From CAIKMD01 sp963740675 (GTDB lineage Bacteria > Pseudomonadota > Alphaproteobacteria > ATCC43930 > CGMCC-115725): a stretch of 64,000 nucleotides of DNA. Positions 15,125 to 24,109 of the stretch are shown piece by piece (position 1 is the stretch's first letter; every line of letters begins with the position of its first letter). The notes under the pieces were generated by a model that saw only the letters and a list, made by a program, of their open reading frames with translations, searched no databases and was not told the DNA's origin. Position numbers and translations under genes: made by a program. The DNA is taken from contig CAVUFS010000001.1 in the NCBI GenBank assembly GCA_963740675.1, positions 916,560-980,559 of the forward strand, written 5' to 3'.

Positions 15125-16648
15125 TGCCGCAGCCTTACCACTAATATCACGGCTCGCCGACGCCCTCGATAGCGATTGGACATCGAAAGCCCGGCCATCG
15201 CAGCTACCGCCACCCGGCGATTGGCGATTTTGGTTGCTCCTGGCTGGCCGTGGCTTCGGCAAAAGACCCGTAGCGGTGCCGAATGGGTGCGCGCCCAAGT
15301 AGAGTCTGGTGCTGCCAAACGCATTGCACTTGTCGCGCCGACCGCTGCAGACGCACGCGACGTCATGGTCGAAGGCGAAAGCGGCATCCTCAACATATCG
15401 CCCGCCTGGAACAGGCCCGAATACGAGCCAAGCAAACGCCGGCTCACATGGCCCAATGGCGCCATCGCCACATGCTTCTCTGCCGACGAGCCTGAGCGGT
15501 TGCGTGGCCCACAATTCGATGCGGCATGGTGCGACGAGGTGGCGGCGTGGCGCTACCCGCTGGCGTGGGACATGCTCATGTTTGGGCTGCGGCTTGGCAC
15601 CAATCCGCGTTGCGTCATTACGACCACGCCGAAGCCAACCAAGCTCATCCGCGAATTGCTCGCTCGCAAGGATGTAGCGGTTACGCGTGGCAGCACGAAA
15701 GAGAACGCCGCCAACCTTGCCCCGGCCTTCCTCAATCAAATCATGGGGCGCTATGCCGGTACCCGGCTAGGTCGCCAGGAACTCGATGCCGAATTGCTGG
15801 ATGACGTGCCGGGCGCGCTGTGGACGCATGACGTTATTGACCGCGCCCGCATTGCCCAAGCGCCGCAGCTCGTCCGCATTGTCGTAGCGATCGATCCAAG
15901 TGGCAGCGGCAATGACGAAGCTGACGAGTGTGGCATTACTGTCGCGGGCAGTGACGGCAAAGGCCATGGCTATGTGCTGGAAGATCTATCTGGCCGCTTT
16001 GCGCCAACCGAATGGGCTCAACGCGCCATCGCCGCTTACCACCGCCACAAGGCGGACCGCATCGTTGCCGAGATCAATTTCGGCGGTCAGATGGTGGAAG
16101 CCACGTTGCGCGCCGTTGATCCGTCCATCCCATTCACAGCGATAACAGCATCACGCGGCAAGGTGCTGCGTGCCGAGCCTGTGTCTGCGTTCTACGAGCA
16201 AAGCCGCGTGCACCATGTCGGCAGCTTCGCCGAGTTGGAAGATCAGATGTGCGGGTTCGCCAGCAACTTCAATCGGGCCACTGCTGGCTATTCGCCCGAC
16301 CGCGTAGACGCTCTGTGCTTCGCGGTAACCGAATTGCTCGGCGGCACAGACCTTAGCGGCTGGGTCGAGTTCTATCGCCTGGAAGCGACGTACGCGACCG
16401 GCCAAGCCCCGCGGCCAACCACCACGCCAACTACGGAGAATAATATGTCCATCGAGTCCGACCAAACCGTAACGATGAAGGCGCCCCGTCCTTGGGCATC
16501 TTTTTACATCAACACGCGCCTACACACCGCAGACAATGACGGTCTCATAGAAGACGTCCAGCCCGAGCATGTGAAAGCGCTCCGGATGGCTGGTTGTAAG
16601 GAAGTGGTCGAGGCGCAAACTAAAGGCTACTTCGATTTTGACGTTTAA
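15111..16648 (+). CDS. Phage/GTA-type terminase large subunit (frameshifted at Walker A)
   Basis: Packaging motor ATPase and nuclease. ATG 15111 gives MFKPSAAALPL, then FWLLLAGRGFGK, the Walker A loop; the frame changes right there (about 15266), and RSGAEWVRAQVESG continues it in the next frame. After that come VAPTAADARDVM, the Walker B-like CDEVAAW, the coupling motif ITTTPKPT, and the RNase H-like nuclease start VAIDPSGSG with VAEINFGGQM and the late acidic YSPDRVDAL. It resembles the DNA-packaging terminase of gene transfer agents and lambdoid phages. The C-terminus runs in frame through an internal ribosome site and ATG (16445) into 67 extra residues. No portal or capsid gene follows. 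Confidence 0.8.
16445..16648 (+). CDS. Possible separate small gene inside the terminase 3' end
   Basis: ATG 16445 is preceded by GGAGA at normal spacing and begins MSIESDQTVTMKAPRPWASF, 67 aa to the shared stop. It is in frame with the terminase gene. The preceding Pro/Thr-rich run (APRPTTTPTTENN) looks like a terminase tail or linker. Either the terminase stop was lost, fusing two genes, or this is an internal start. Unknown function. Confidence 0.4.
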   Translation: MSIESDQTVTMKAPRPWASFYINTRLHTADNDGLIEDVQPEHVKALRMAGCKEVVEAQTKGYFDFDV

Positions 16649-16715
16649 ATCCTAGTCGTTGTGTTTGCGTTCACCGGTATTATCGAGCACTCGCCACAAG
16701 CAATCCGGCGCTTGC

Positions 16716-16743
16716 GGCTCACCTATCGAAAGGTAGGTGAGCC
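16716..16743. repeat. Perfect 10-bp inverted repeat (hairpin)
   Basis: GGCTCACCTA (16716-16725) and TAGGTGAGCC (16734-16743) with the loop TCGAAAGG. It directly touches the GTG start at 16744 and lies 67 bases after the terminase stop. There is no T tract on either side, so it is not a canonical terminator. Confidence 0.7.
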
Positions 16744-16896
16744 GTGTCAATCCGCACTGCTGTTACGGCATTGGCTTCAATAATCCTTGTTTCCAACGGG
16801 GCAGCTGCCGAACGTCCATTTGTCGATGGGCTGTTTAGCGTTCGGTATCAGGACCGCGCAAATGCAGTGTGCTTTGTAAGCCCAACCGTCTCATAG
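16744..16896 (+). CDS. Short ORF with signal peptide, possible truncated secreted protein
   Basis: 50 aa from GTG 16744: a hydrophobic signal-like start (AVTALASIILVSNGAAA) with a plausible cleavage after AAA, then ERPFVDGLFSVRYQDRANAV. It ends inside the 3' end of the convergent gene at 16848. It is likely the 5' remnant of a larger secreted protein. No ribosome site is evident because the hairpin occupies that position. Confidence 0.35.
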   Translation: MSIRTAVTALASIILVSNGAAAERPFVDGLFSVRYQDRANAVCFVSPTVS

Positions 16897-17624
16897 ACGA
16901 AACAGCCGCTGATAATCAAAAGCTTCTGTCCGGCCTTTATGTCAGCAACGGGAGTGCTCTCGTTTTTTGTTGTGTCGATAAAAAATATGGGGTTTGCGGT
17001 TGGATAGACGATACTCGTAACCCAAGTCTTTTCGGCGTCGGCGCAGACATTCTCAGGGGAAAGGGTGCTTTCGGAGAACCACCACGGCAAATCTTGTGGC
17101 CTAGTGTTTTCGGGGATGGGGATTGTCGACCAACGTGGCAGGAGAGAGTTTTTCAGATCCTCCCCCGGCTCGCGTCCCACATTTTGGAAGTCTACTCGAA
17201 CTCTCAACGGGTCATCCGGGTCGTTCAGGTTTTCAAAGCGAACGTTGGTGGGCACTACCCAAGCGCGCGTATCGCTTTGGCTAAAAGCCAGCTGCTGTTT
17301 AGCGATGTCCGTCTGAGTTTGCATGATCGTCGCTTGTCGCGAGTAGACGGTGTATTGCCAATAAGCGACAACCAACAAACAAAACCCAAGGAGCAATTCA
17401 GCTCCGCCCTTAAAGTTGGCCGCGAAGGCTCTCCAAATCTTATCTTTCAGTCTCTCACTGTCGCAGCTCTTGGCGCATTCGGAATTCTTCTGTTTGCGGC
17501 GCTCGCCACCATAGGCCAATTTACCCGCACCATCTTCTGGCGCGTGTTCTGTTTCGCCATCGGCGGCGTGGTCATCTGCGGCACCCCCGTCGCCGCTATC
17601 TTGGTTACTTACCGGTTGTTCCAT
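16848..17624 (-). CDS. Membrane-anchored hypothetical protein of the accessory island
   Basis: 258 aa. An acidic, low-complexity N-terminal region of about 55 residues is followed by a basic stretch, one transmembrane helix (GAELLLGFCLLVVAYW, about 73-92), an amphipathic helix with QTQTDIAKQQLAF, then a beta-rich domain with RAWVVPTNVRF and VDFQNVGREPGEDL. Proteins of this shape are frequent hypotheticals next to phage and island genes in Rhizobiales (from memory). The beta domain probably faces the periplasm. No function is assigned. Few disruptions are seen, so it may be intact. Confidence 0.65.
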   Translation of the reverse strand: MEQPVSNQDSGDGGAADDHAADGETEHAPEDGAGKLAYGGERRKQKNSECAKSCDSERLKDKIWRAFAANFKGGAELLLGFCLLVVAYWQYTVYSRQATIMQTQTDIAKQQLAFSQSDTRAWVVPTNVRFENLNDPDDPLRVRVDFQNVGREPGEDLKNSLLPRWSTIPIPENTRPQDLPWWFSESTLSPENVCADAEKTWVTSIVYPTANPIFFIDTTKNESTPVADIKAGQKLLIISGCFVYETVGLTKHTAFARS

Positions 17625-17819
17625 GGTGAATGGGAGCTTTGTTTGATTAGGCGTCTTCGAGTCTCAGAGTTTCCACCCCGATCGCGCGCAGGCATTGCAG
17701 CATGAATGCCGCCATGAACTTCCCGCGCGACTAGCAAGACAAATGTTAGCATTTGAACTGCGCCACGTCACCAATGCGTGTCATGTCCTCTAACTAGCCG
17801 GCGACCCGTGCGCGGGATT

Positions 17820-18188
17820 CTATGCGTAAGGTCGCACATTCGCCGACGCCAGTGGCCTTGTCAGGATGCCCAAGCGATCACGTGGAATTGGCCGGCCCGC
17901 GGTACGGGCCATCGCCGCGTCAAGGTCAAGCCTCGTACCACATGTTGAGAGCGCCAGCGCCGCCAGCGCCCGCTGCGATAGACAGTAGCGCGACGCACTC
18001 CCTCAGGAATCGAGCGGGTCAGGGGCATCGGCAAGCCCCACAAATGCGGTGAACATCACAAGCGACATGACGCGAGGCTTTGTCAGTGTCGCGAAATCGC
18101 CTATCCGACGAACTGCGACCAAGGCACCTACGCGAACTGATGCGGTGCTTTGACTGACAGCGAACACGGTCTTCTCCTGCTTGCGCAT
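17820..18188 (-). pseudogene. ctaB: Protoheme IX farnesyltransferase (ctaB) remnant
   Basis: The minus strand carries the N-terminal third of CtaB in pieces. From ATG 18188 the frame reads DFATLTKPRVMSLVMFTAF, the first prenyltransferase helix. After a frame change near 18000 it continues LLSIAAGAGGAGALNMWYEA, and after another one-base change near 17932 DLDAAMARTAGRPIPRDR, including the DxxD-type substrate motif. The sequence then diverges to a stop at 17820. Most of the enzyme is missing, so this is a true relic, not only a base-calling problem. CtaB makes heme O for heme-copper oxidases such as the cyo oxidase at 37-41 kb. Confidence 0.75.
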
Positions 18189-18229
18189 CTCGAAAATCGG
18201 TCGGTCCTCTTAGAAGAAAGGACCGACCG
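18187..18229 (-). terminator. Intrinsic terminator downstream of the sigma factor gene
   Basis: Perfect 11-bp stem CGGTCGGTCCT (18198-18208) with AGGACCGACCG (18219-18229). On the minus strand the hairpin is followed by ATTTTCG. It lies about 215 bases beyond the stop of the rpoH-like gene. Confidence 0.6.
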
Positions 18230-18444
18230 CCAGGTTAAGCCGGCGGGGAGGCGACGCCGGTGATAGAAGATCGAAGAAAATTCGATGAACCACATAAGCC
18301 AGATCCGTGTGGCCCGCGCGTGTTACTAGTCTCGTCAATCTAGCGTGCGATACAGCTGCAGTATTTCCCAAAAGACGCGCGCGTAGGCCAAATCGACCAT
18401 CGCTTGCCGCCAGCCCGTTGTCGCATCGGATCACGTAAACGTAA

Positions 18445-19363
18445 CTACCTCTGTGACCCCGCGCGCCAATCCCCGTCCAATTCTTTTAGAACTGCCGCCG
18501 GAAACTTCAAAAAGCCCTTGTTCCGCGCAGAAAGGGTCGCGACCCGAAGCTTCTCGACGGCACGCAACTCGATCTGACGGATGCGCTCGTTCGAAACAGA
18601 AAACCGATGCGATAGCTCATCAAGGGTGGGCGGCGTTTCTCTTAGGCGTCGCTCTATAAAAATCACGCGCTCACGTGGGTTCAGACTTGCGATGGCCTTG
18701 TTCAGGAGGCAGCGTCGCGCGCTGGCTTCTTGACGCTCGCCGACAACTTCCTCCTGGCTCGGTCGTTGGTCGGCCAAGAACTCGAGTGGCTCGCGATCCT
18801 CGTTGCCTGTCGGCTTTGCATTCAACGAGTCATCATGTCCGCTCAGGCGGCAGTTCATCTCCTCGACATCGTCGGCTGTCACGTCGAGATTTTCAGCGAT
18901 CGTCGACAGCGCATCCTCGGAAAGGTTGGCACTATCAAATTCGTGGAGTCGCGCCTTCAAGCGGCGGAGATTGAAGAATAACTTTTTCTGCGTGCCCGTC
19001 GTGCCGATCTTTACGAGAGACCAGGACTGCAAGACATATTCATGCATTGCGGCACGCACCCACCAGATAGCATAAGTCGAGAAACGAAATCCGCGATCGG
19101 GATCGAATTCGAGCGGCGGCCCGCATCAGTCCCACGTTTCCTTCGGCGACGAGATCGGCAAGGGGAAGGCCATAACCCGCCAGGCCCCGAGCAACTTTTA
19201 CCACCAGCTTCAAATGGCTGCCGACAAGTTCGCGGATCGCTGCAGAGTCCCCGGTCTGGTGCCAGTTGCGTGCAAGTTCTTGCTCTCGCTCAACAGCCAG
19301 TGTCGAGAAACTGTTTGCCTCGCGCATCAAGATGACGAGGCTCTTATCGGCATTTGCACGCAT
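18445..19363 (-). CDS. rpoH: RpoH-type heat-shock sigma factor (one frameshift)
   Basis: Alternative sigma factor directing RNA polymerase to heat-shock-type promoters. From ATG 19363 (AGGGGA upstream) region 2 reads SHLKLVVKVARGLAGYGLPL and DLVAEGNVGLMRAAARF. A one-base frame change near 19112 separates it from FSTYAIWWVRAAMHEY (region 2.4). The RpoH box QKKLFFNLRRLK follows, then region 4 with SLNPRERVIFIERRL and the helix-turn-helix SVSNERIRQIELRAVEKL. Total length is about 305 aa, normal for RpoH. Alphaproteobacteria often carry two or more rpoH genes; this one sits at the island border and may be a divergent extra copy. Confidence 0.82.
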
Positions 19364-19469
19364 TAGAAATCCCCTGCTAGAGCCGCAAGCGGGCTTGAGA
19401 TCGTTCATCACGAACGCACCGCCGCTCCGTGATGGCGAAACGAAGCGAAACACGCCGGCGCACCAGTGA

Positions 19470-19846
19470 GGTTTGCACGATGCGCTTGTTAGCGACTGCC
19501 GTCTTTCACGGACGTATTATTTTTGTGATTTCCGGTCATCGATACGTGGTGTAGTTTTTCCGCCTCCGGAACCGGAGTTTCCCGCGTATCGATGGATCGC
19601 GCTGCGAGAAAAGAGGCCTTGAGCACGCGCTATCGCGTGGACGTTTTCTGACCGCCGCAACTACTGCCTGCGCGATCCCCCAGAAAACGCCCCCCAAAAA
19701 GTCCGATTTCGTTCCCCCATTTAGGGGACTGAGCAGCCGGTTCTTTCGGTCTAAACCCAAGCTACGCGACATAGATCGGCACAGAGGCGCCAAATCTTCA
19801 CTCGCGCCATTTGTGACTTAATCGAAAGATAGGCGGGAGATTTGGC
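19470..19846. promoter_or_regulatory. Intergenic region between rpoH and AraC with two palindromes
   Basis: No supportable gene. It contains the palindrome CTCCGG-AA-CCGGAG (19564-19577) and the 16-bp box listed at 19713-19728, and should hold the divergent promoters of the sigma factor and AraC genes. Confidence 0.45.
19713..19728. promoter_or_regulatory. CCCCC-N4-GGGGG-type box upstream of AraC
   Basis: TCCCCCATTTAGGGGA, an inverted repeat with one substitution from the common form, 119 bases upstream of the AraC start. The same arrangement recurs at 41295, 41426, 47416 and 47857. Confidence 0.5.
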
Positions 19847-20755
19847 ATGATCGAAGGCGGTCTCTATGGGCATCGGCTGGGAAAGCATTTTGGGCTTGGC
19901 AATCCGCCGGCCTTCGTGACGCGCTCGCTCAAGACGGCCGAGATCGCGGTCACGCAACTGAAATGCGACACATCCGGTCACGGCATGACGCAGCCCTTAC
20001 CCCGGGAAGAGGCCTACGTCGTTGAGCTACAAATTAGCCGATCGGATCGTGAGTTTTGGGTCGATGGTCGGGCGCTGGGAAAGCGCACCTTAGCAGATGG
20101 CGTTGCCACCTTCGCTGATTTGCGGCGCAACCCGGCCTGCTACATGCTAAGCCCGTTTCATTCGTTGGCCTTTTATTTGCCGCGCAAAGCCTTCGACGAA
20201 CTTGCTGACAATTCGGGCGCGCGCCATATCGAGGATCTTGCTTACGAACCGGGTGCTGGCGTCGATGATCCAATCCTTAGGAATCTAGGCTTGTCTTTGC
20301 TCGGCGCTTTCGAGCGGCCCGAACAGGTTAGTCGCATCTTCATCGATCATGCCACGCTCGGCGTCTGCGCCCATATCGCTCATACCTATGGTGGCATGCG
20401 AGCAAAGGCCCCGCTTTCGAGGGGCGGCCTCGCGCCATGGCAGGAGCGCCGCGCCAAGGAGATTCTCAGTTCAAATCTCGCTGAGAATGTCGGATTGAAA
20501 GAGCTGGCCGAAGAATGCGGTTTGTCGGTGAGCCATTTCTCGCGCGCTTTTCGCCGCTCGACCGGAGCCGCGCCGCATAAATGGCTGCTCGAGTATCGGG
20601 TTGATGCGGCGAAGCCGTTGCTCCGCGAGCGCCAATTGCCGCTCTCGGCTGTGGCACTAACTTGTGGGTTTGCTGATCAAAGCCATTTTACCCGGACCTT
20701 CACGCGTGTTGTCGGGGTCAGCCCCGGAGCATGGCGACGCTACCTCGAAGTTTGA
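19847..20755 (+). CDS. AraC-family transcriptional regulator
   Basis: 302 aa, with GGGAG just before ATG 19847. The N-terminal 180 residues form an unassigned sensor part (begins MIEGGLYGHRLGKHFGLG). The C-terminal AraC DNA-binding domain has both helix-turn-helices: VGLKELAEECGLSVSHFSRA (first) and LSAVALTCGFADQSHFTRTF (second), ending with VVGVSPGAWRRYL. Proteins of this layout often regulate catabolic or stress genes. The target is unknown; a CCCCC-N4-GGGG box lies 119 bases upstream. The gene is intact. Confidence 0.9.
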   Translation: MIEGGLYGHRLGKHFGLGNPPAFVTRSLKTAEIAVTQLKCDTSGHGMTQPLPREEAYVVELQISRSDREFWVDGRALGKRTLADGVATFADLRRNPACYMLSPFHSLAFYLPRKAFDELADNSGARHIEDLAYEPGAGVDDPILRNLGLSLLGAFERPEQVSRIFIDHATLGVCAHIAHTYGGMRAKAPLSRGGLAPWQERRAKEILSSNLAENVGLKELAEECGLSVSHFSRAFRRSTGAAPHKWLLEYRVDAAKPLLRERQLPLSAVALTCGFADQSHFTRTFTRVVGVSPGAWRRYLEV

Positions 20756-20981
20756 AGCCAAAAGGCCGAGTCGCCGTTGTGGCCCTTTCTGAGATTCTTG
20801 TGCTGTCGGTGGGGGACCGCCTCCATATGCCCTTGTTCAGCAAAATCCGACAAATTAAGCGGGTTTGTACGCGACAGATGGGGCGCGATCCAACTTAACT
20901 TGTCGGGCCGACCGACCCATGCGGAGTGGACGTTGTGCACGTTTCGTCCGACGCGTGCGGTGTAAAGGACACGAAATAAAG

Positions 20982-21233
20982 ATGGACGAACTCTGGCTTC
21001 CGACGTTGAAGACGGACACACCGCAAGACGGCATCGAGCTGGCGGTTAAGCTCTCCGACCTCGGCTTTATGGTATCTCAGAGGTCGGAGGACAATCGCCC
21101 CACGCTGCATGCGACCCACGAATATACACACAGCCAACTCATCGCCGCGGCTCACGTTATTGCCCTGAATTTCCAGACGATCGCTGCAGCCAATGATTGG
21201 TGGCGACACCGAAAAAGCCCGAACGGCGAGTGA
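20982..21233 (+). CDS. Small hypothetical protein
   Basis: 83 aa from ATG 20982, beginning MDELWLPTLKTDTPQDGIEL. A mixed alpha/beta composition with an Ala-rich helix LIAAAHVIALNFQTIAAAND near the end. The frame is open further upstream but that part is Arg-rich and unlike protein. No recognised family; the ribosome site is weak. Confidence 0.5.
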   Translation: MDELWLPTLKTDTPQDGIELAVKLSDLGFMVSQRSEDNRPTLHATHEYTHSQLIAAAHVIALNFQTIAAANDWWRHRKSPNGE

Positions 21234-21368
21234 TTACCCGTCGACCAGCTTACCGCGTCAATGGGGATGTTAATCTCCGCGCATGCTAAGGCAGCCGGCC
21301 CCTTTGCCTCGCCGCTTGCTTGGTATTCGGACCATGTTCGAGGGACTTGCACAGAGAAGTTTAACGAT

Positions 21369-21815
21369 ATGGATCCGGCATACGTCTCCGCCTTGGCGGC
21401 CTTGTTGGGATCGGCCGTTGGGGGCACGACATCGTTCTTGAGTTCCTGGCTCAGCCATCGCGCGGAACTGCGCTCGCAGTTGTTTCTCAACGACAAAGGC
21501 AATCGCCAGGAACTCTACCGCGAATTCGTCGACAAGGGGTCACTCCTCTATATCGACGCACTAACCCACGATGCGCCGGATCTATCGAAGGCGATCGATC
21601 TTTACGCCTTGATCAGCCGGATGCAAATCCTGTCATCGCCGCGTGTCGTCGAGGAAGCGGACAAGGTCGCGCTTTCGATAGTCGAATCCTATTCTCAGCC
21701 CAATAAGACCTTCGAAGACGTGCGTACAATGGTCAACCAGCACGCGCTCAACCCATTGCAAGGATTTTCGGAAGCCTGTCGTGAAGAGCTAAAGGCGCTG
21801 CCAGGGCGGCCGTGA
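21369..21815 (+). CDS. Hypothetical protein with one N-terminal membrane helix
   Basis: 148 aa from ATG 21369. A short helix with small residues (YVSALAALLGSAVGGTTSFL, about 4-23) is followed by a soluble helical domain with QELYREFVDKGSLLYIDAL and ISRMQILSSPRVVEEADKV. This layout is common in conserved hypotheticals of proteobacteria. Function unknown. The upstream in-frame part is unlikely to be translated. Confidence 0.65.
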   Translation: MDPAYVSALAALLGSAVGGTTSFLSSWLSHRAELRSQLFLNDKGNRQELYREFVDKGSLLYIDALTHDAPDLSKAIDLYALISRMQILSSPRVVEEADKVALSIVESYSQPNKTFEDVRTMVNQHALNPLQGFSEACREELKALPGRP

Positions 21816-21848
21816 GGTCGGTCATAGACCGATGCTCGCGACTATGGC

Positions 21849-22445
21849 TCATTCATCCGTCGCGATCGTCGTTGCGAGATCATCGGCCGTCTCCGTGACG
21901 AGACCGCTCATTGTCCCGACGATATCTATAACACCCGGCCCCTTGGTGGTTGCGACGTGGTGTGTTGTAAAGACCCGGCTGCTCGCCGCAGTCGATCCGG
22001 ATTTAGCGTCGGATATCACCCATGAGGCTTCGAGTGAGCTTTCACCGGTCTTCCGTGGGTCGAATTCCAGAATACTGACAGTGATCCGCCGCCGGGCTTG
22101 CAAATCCGCCGGCAAGCCAGGATCGATGACCACACCCGGCCCAAGCCGCTTCGAAAGGTCGGCGGCCAGAACGCGTTCGAGCTGGTCGGGCAGAGGCGCG
22201 GCCCAACGATCATCGTCAAGCATCTCGACGGAATTCGTGCTGGTCCGCAGAACGATTTGTGGTCGGTCCAAGAGATCCGGGATAGAGACCGCGTCGATGG
22301 CGTAGGGAGCGCGGGCTGGGCGCGTTATCGCGGCTGCGCCAGAGGGCGTGCTCTCGGCCGAAAGCGTGTAGTAGCGTATCGGCGGCGACGAAGAGCATGC
22401 CGCGATCGTCACCAGCGCGGTCAAAAGGAGCAGCCAAGCCTTCAT
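21849..22445 (-). CDS. pqiC: PqiC-like outer-membrane lipoprotein of an MCE transport system
   Basis: 198 aa lipoprotein: signal sequence LLLLTALVTIAAC with the lipobox Cys near residue 17, then PPIRYYTLSAES, the usual start of the ABC-auxiliary/PqiC domain. It continues with a beta-rich region (VSIPDLLDRPQIVLRTSTN, RWAAPLPDQLERVLA). In E. coli PqiC sits in the outer membrane and works with the MCE tunnel PqiB and the membrane protein PqiA to move lipids across the envelope. The start overlaps the end of pqiB by 4 bases. Intact. Confidence 0.85.
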   Translation of the reverse strand: MKAWLLLLTALVTIAACSSSPPIRYYTLSAESTPSGAAAITRPARAPYAIDAVSIPDLLDRPQIVLRTSTNSVEMLDDDRWAAPLPDQLERVLAADLSKRLGPGVVIDPGLPADLQARRRITVSILEFDPRKTGESSLEASWVISDAKSGSTAASSRVFTTHHVATTKGPGVIDIVGTMSGLVTETADDLATTIATDE

Positions 22446-24109
22446 TGCTTTGCAGCCTCCGACCGGCCGCGTAGCAGCGATTCGGGATGGCTTTCGAGAT
22501 AGTCTGCGAGAACACGCACGGAGCGCGCAGCGGTTTTGAGCTCGCGCATGGTACCGGCCAGGTCGCCGCCGTCGGCGCGACGGCTGTCGAGCGCGCCTCC
22601 CGCGACGGTGAGGGTCGCGTCGGCCTGTTTTAGCGCGGCATCGGCCGAATCAGCGACGGTGCGTAGTTGGGCGATGAGCCGGCCGACGTCGGCTTTTCGC
22701 ACATCCGCCGTAATGGCATCGAGATTGGCGAGCGATTTGTCGAGCGAACGGAGTGCCCGCGTAAGTTCAGGCGACGCCAAGAGGGTATTCGCCTCTTTCG
22801 CGGTGATCTGTAAGTTGCCAAGCAGATCTTTCGCCGCCGCAATCACGGAATCGAGGTCGTCGGAGGGTAGCGTCGGGATTTCGGGATAGGGACCGCCTTC
22901 ATTCATTGTCACGTCTCTGCGCCCCGTCGACGAAATCGAGGTTCACTAATTGTTGTCCGGTTAAGAGATTGCCGAACTCCCAGCCGGGCACGCAGACCGC
23001 GCGCGACGAAGCGGGCGAAAATCGCATTGGCCTTTTCCGCGAAACTGCCTGTCGTTACGGTCTCGTGCAGCAATGTGACCCGATCGGGCTCGATCTCGAT
23101 CACGACCGGTACGGTGATGCGATTGGTCGCTTCGTCAAATTCCATATGAACGTCGGCGACCTGTCCGATCCGTATTCCTTGCATTCTGACTTCGGCTCCC
23201 GGCTTCAGAATTCGCAACGGATTGGCGGAAGTGCAGCAGGAAGCGCGCCTTGCGGAGATAGATTGCGTCATTCGCGGCCGCTGCGTCTTCGTAAAGGGTG
23301 TAGGACGCATCGGGCTTCGCCGGCGCGCCGGCTTCGCTACCCGCAGGGATGTCGAAATCGATGCCGCCGGCAAGGAGTGTCCAGAGTGATTCGGATTGGA
23401 TCTTCAATCCGTCGCTGCCGGCAGTCACCGCAATGCCAGATGCGTTCCAAAACCTCGTTCCTTCGTGTACGAGCTGATCATGCGGCGCGCGGATGAAAAT
23501 CCGCACTGTGACGCTGCCATCGGCATCCGATAATTCATAGCCGAGTACCTCTCCCACATTGACCCCGCGATAATAAACGGGAGCGCCTTGCGCAATGGAG
23601 CCGAGATGCGCGGCATGCAGCGTATAGGTAACCCCGGGTTGATCGGCGGTGATAACGGGAGGTTCCTCGAGTGCGGTGAAGCGTCGTGCCGGAGGCCCTT
23701 GACCCGGGTCGAGTTCGACATAGGCGCCTGAAATCAGCGTGCTCAATCCCGATATGCCGTCGGCCGAAAAGCGGGGGCGGACGATCCAGAACCGCGTGCC
23801 ATCGGTCAGGTGATCTTCAACGACTTTGCTCATGCGCGCGGTCGCGATGACGCGGGTGAAATCGGAACTCGGCTCGATCGTCTCGATCGTGCCAAGCTCG
23901 ACATCATTGTGCTTGATCTTGGTCTTGCCGGCGGCCAGTCCCTCGGCAGAGACGAAGGTGATCGTAATGGTCGGGCCGCGCTGCGAAAGGCTCTGCCACC
24001 CAAGCCATCCAGCGGCGAGGACGGCTATAAGCGGGATGAGCCAGACGCCGGAAATACGTTGTCGCACATGCAAGCCGGTGTGCTCGTGCGGGTCCGGTGG
24101 GCTAGCCAT
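22442..24109 (-). pseudogene. pqiB: PqiB-like MCE-domain protein (several frameshifts)
   Basis: Periplasm-spanning MCE protein anchored in the inner membrane. From ATG 24109: a cytoplasmic lead, membrane helix VWLIPLIAVLAAGWLGWQSL, then MCE domains with ITITFVSAEGLAAGKTKIKH, GAPVYYRGVNVGEVLGYELS and EVRMQGIRIGQVADVHMEF, and a C-terminal helical region with AKDLLGNLQITAKEANTLL that forms the tunnel. The frame changes near 23230, 22985 and 22920, so the sequence is split into three parts. Each part reads well and no segment is lost, so base-calling error is the simpler reading. It overlaps pqiA by 8 bases and pqiC by 4. Confidence 0.83.

Noticed and set aside
19536..19793. Minus-strand open frame upstream of the sigma factor.
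   Set aside because: Basic, low-quality composition; the stretch is better explained as the control region with palindromes.
20760..20981. Possible transposon-end or resolvase-like sequence downstream of AraC.
   Set aside because: Short fragments only; no inverted repeats or protein motif could be confirmed.
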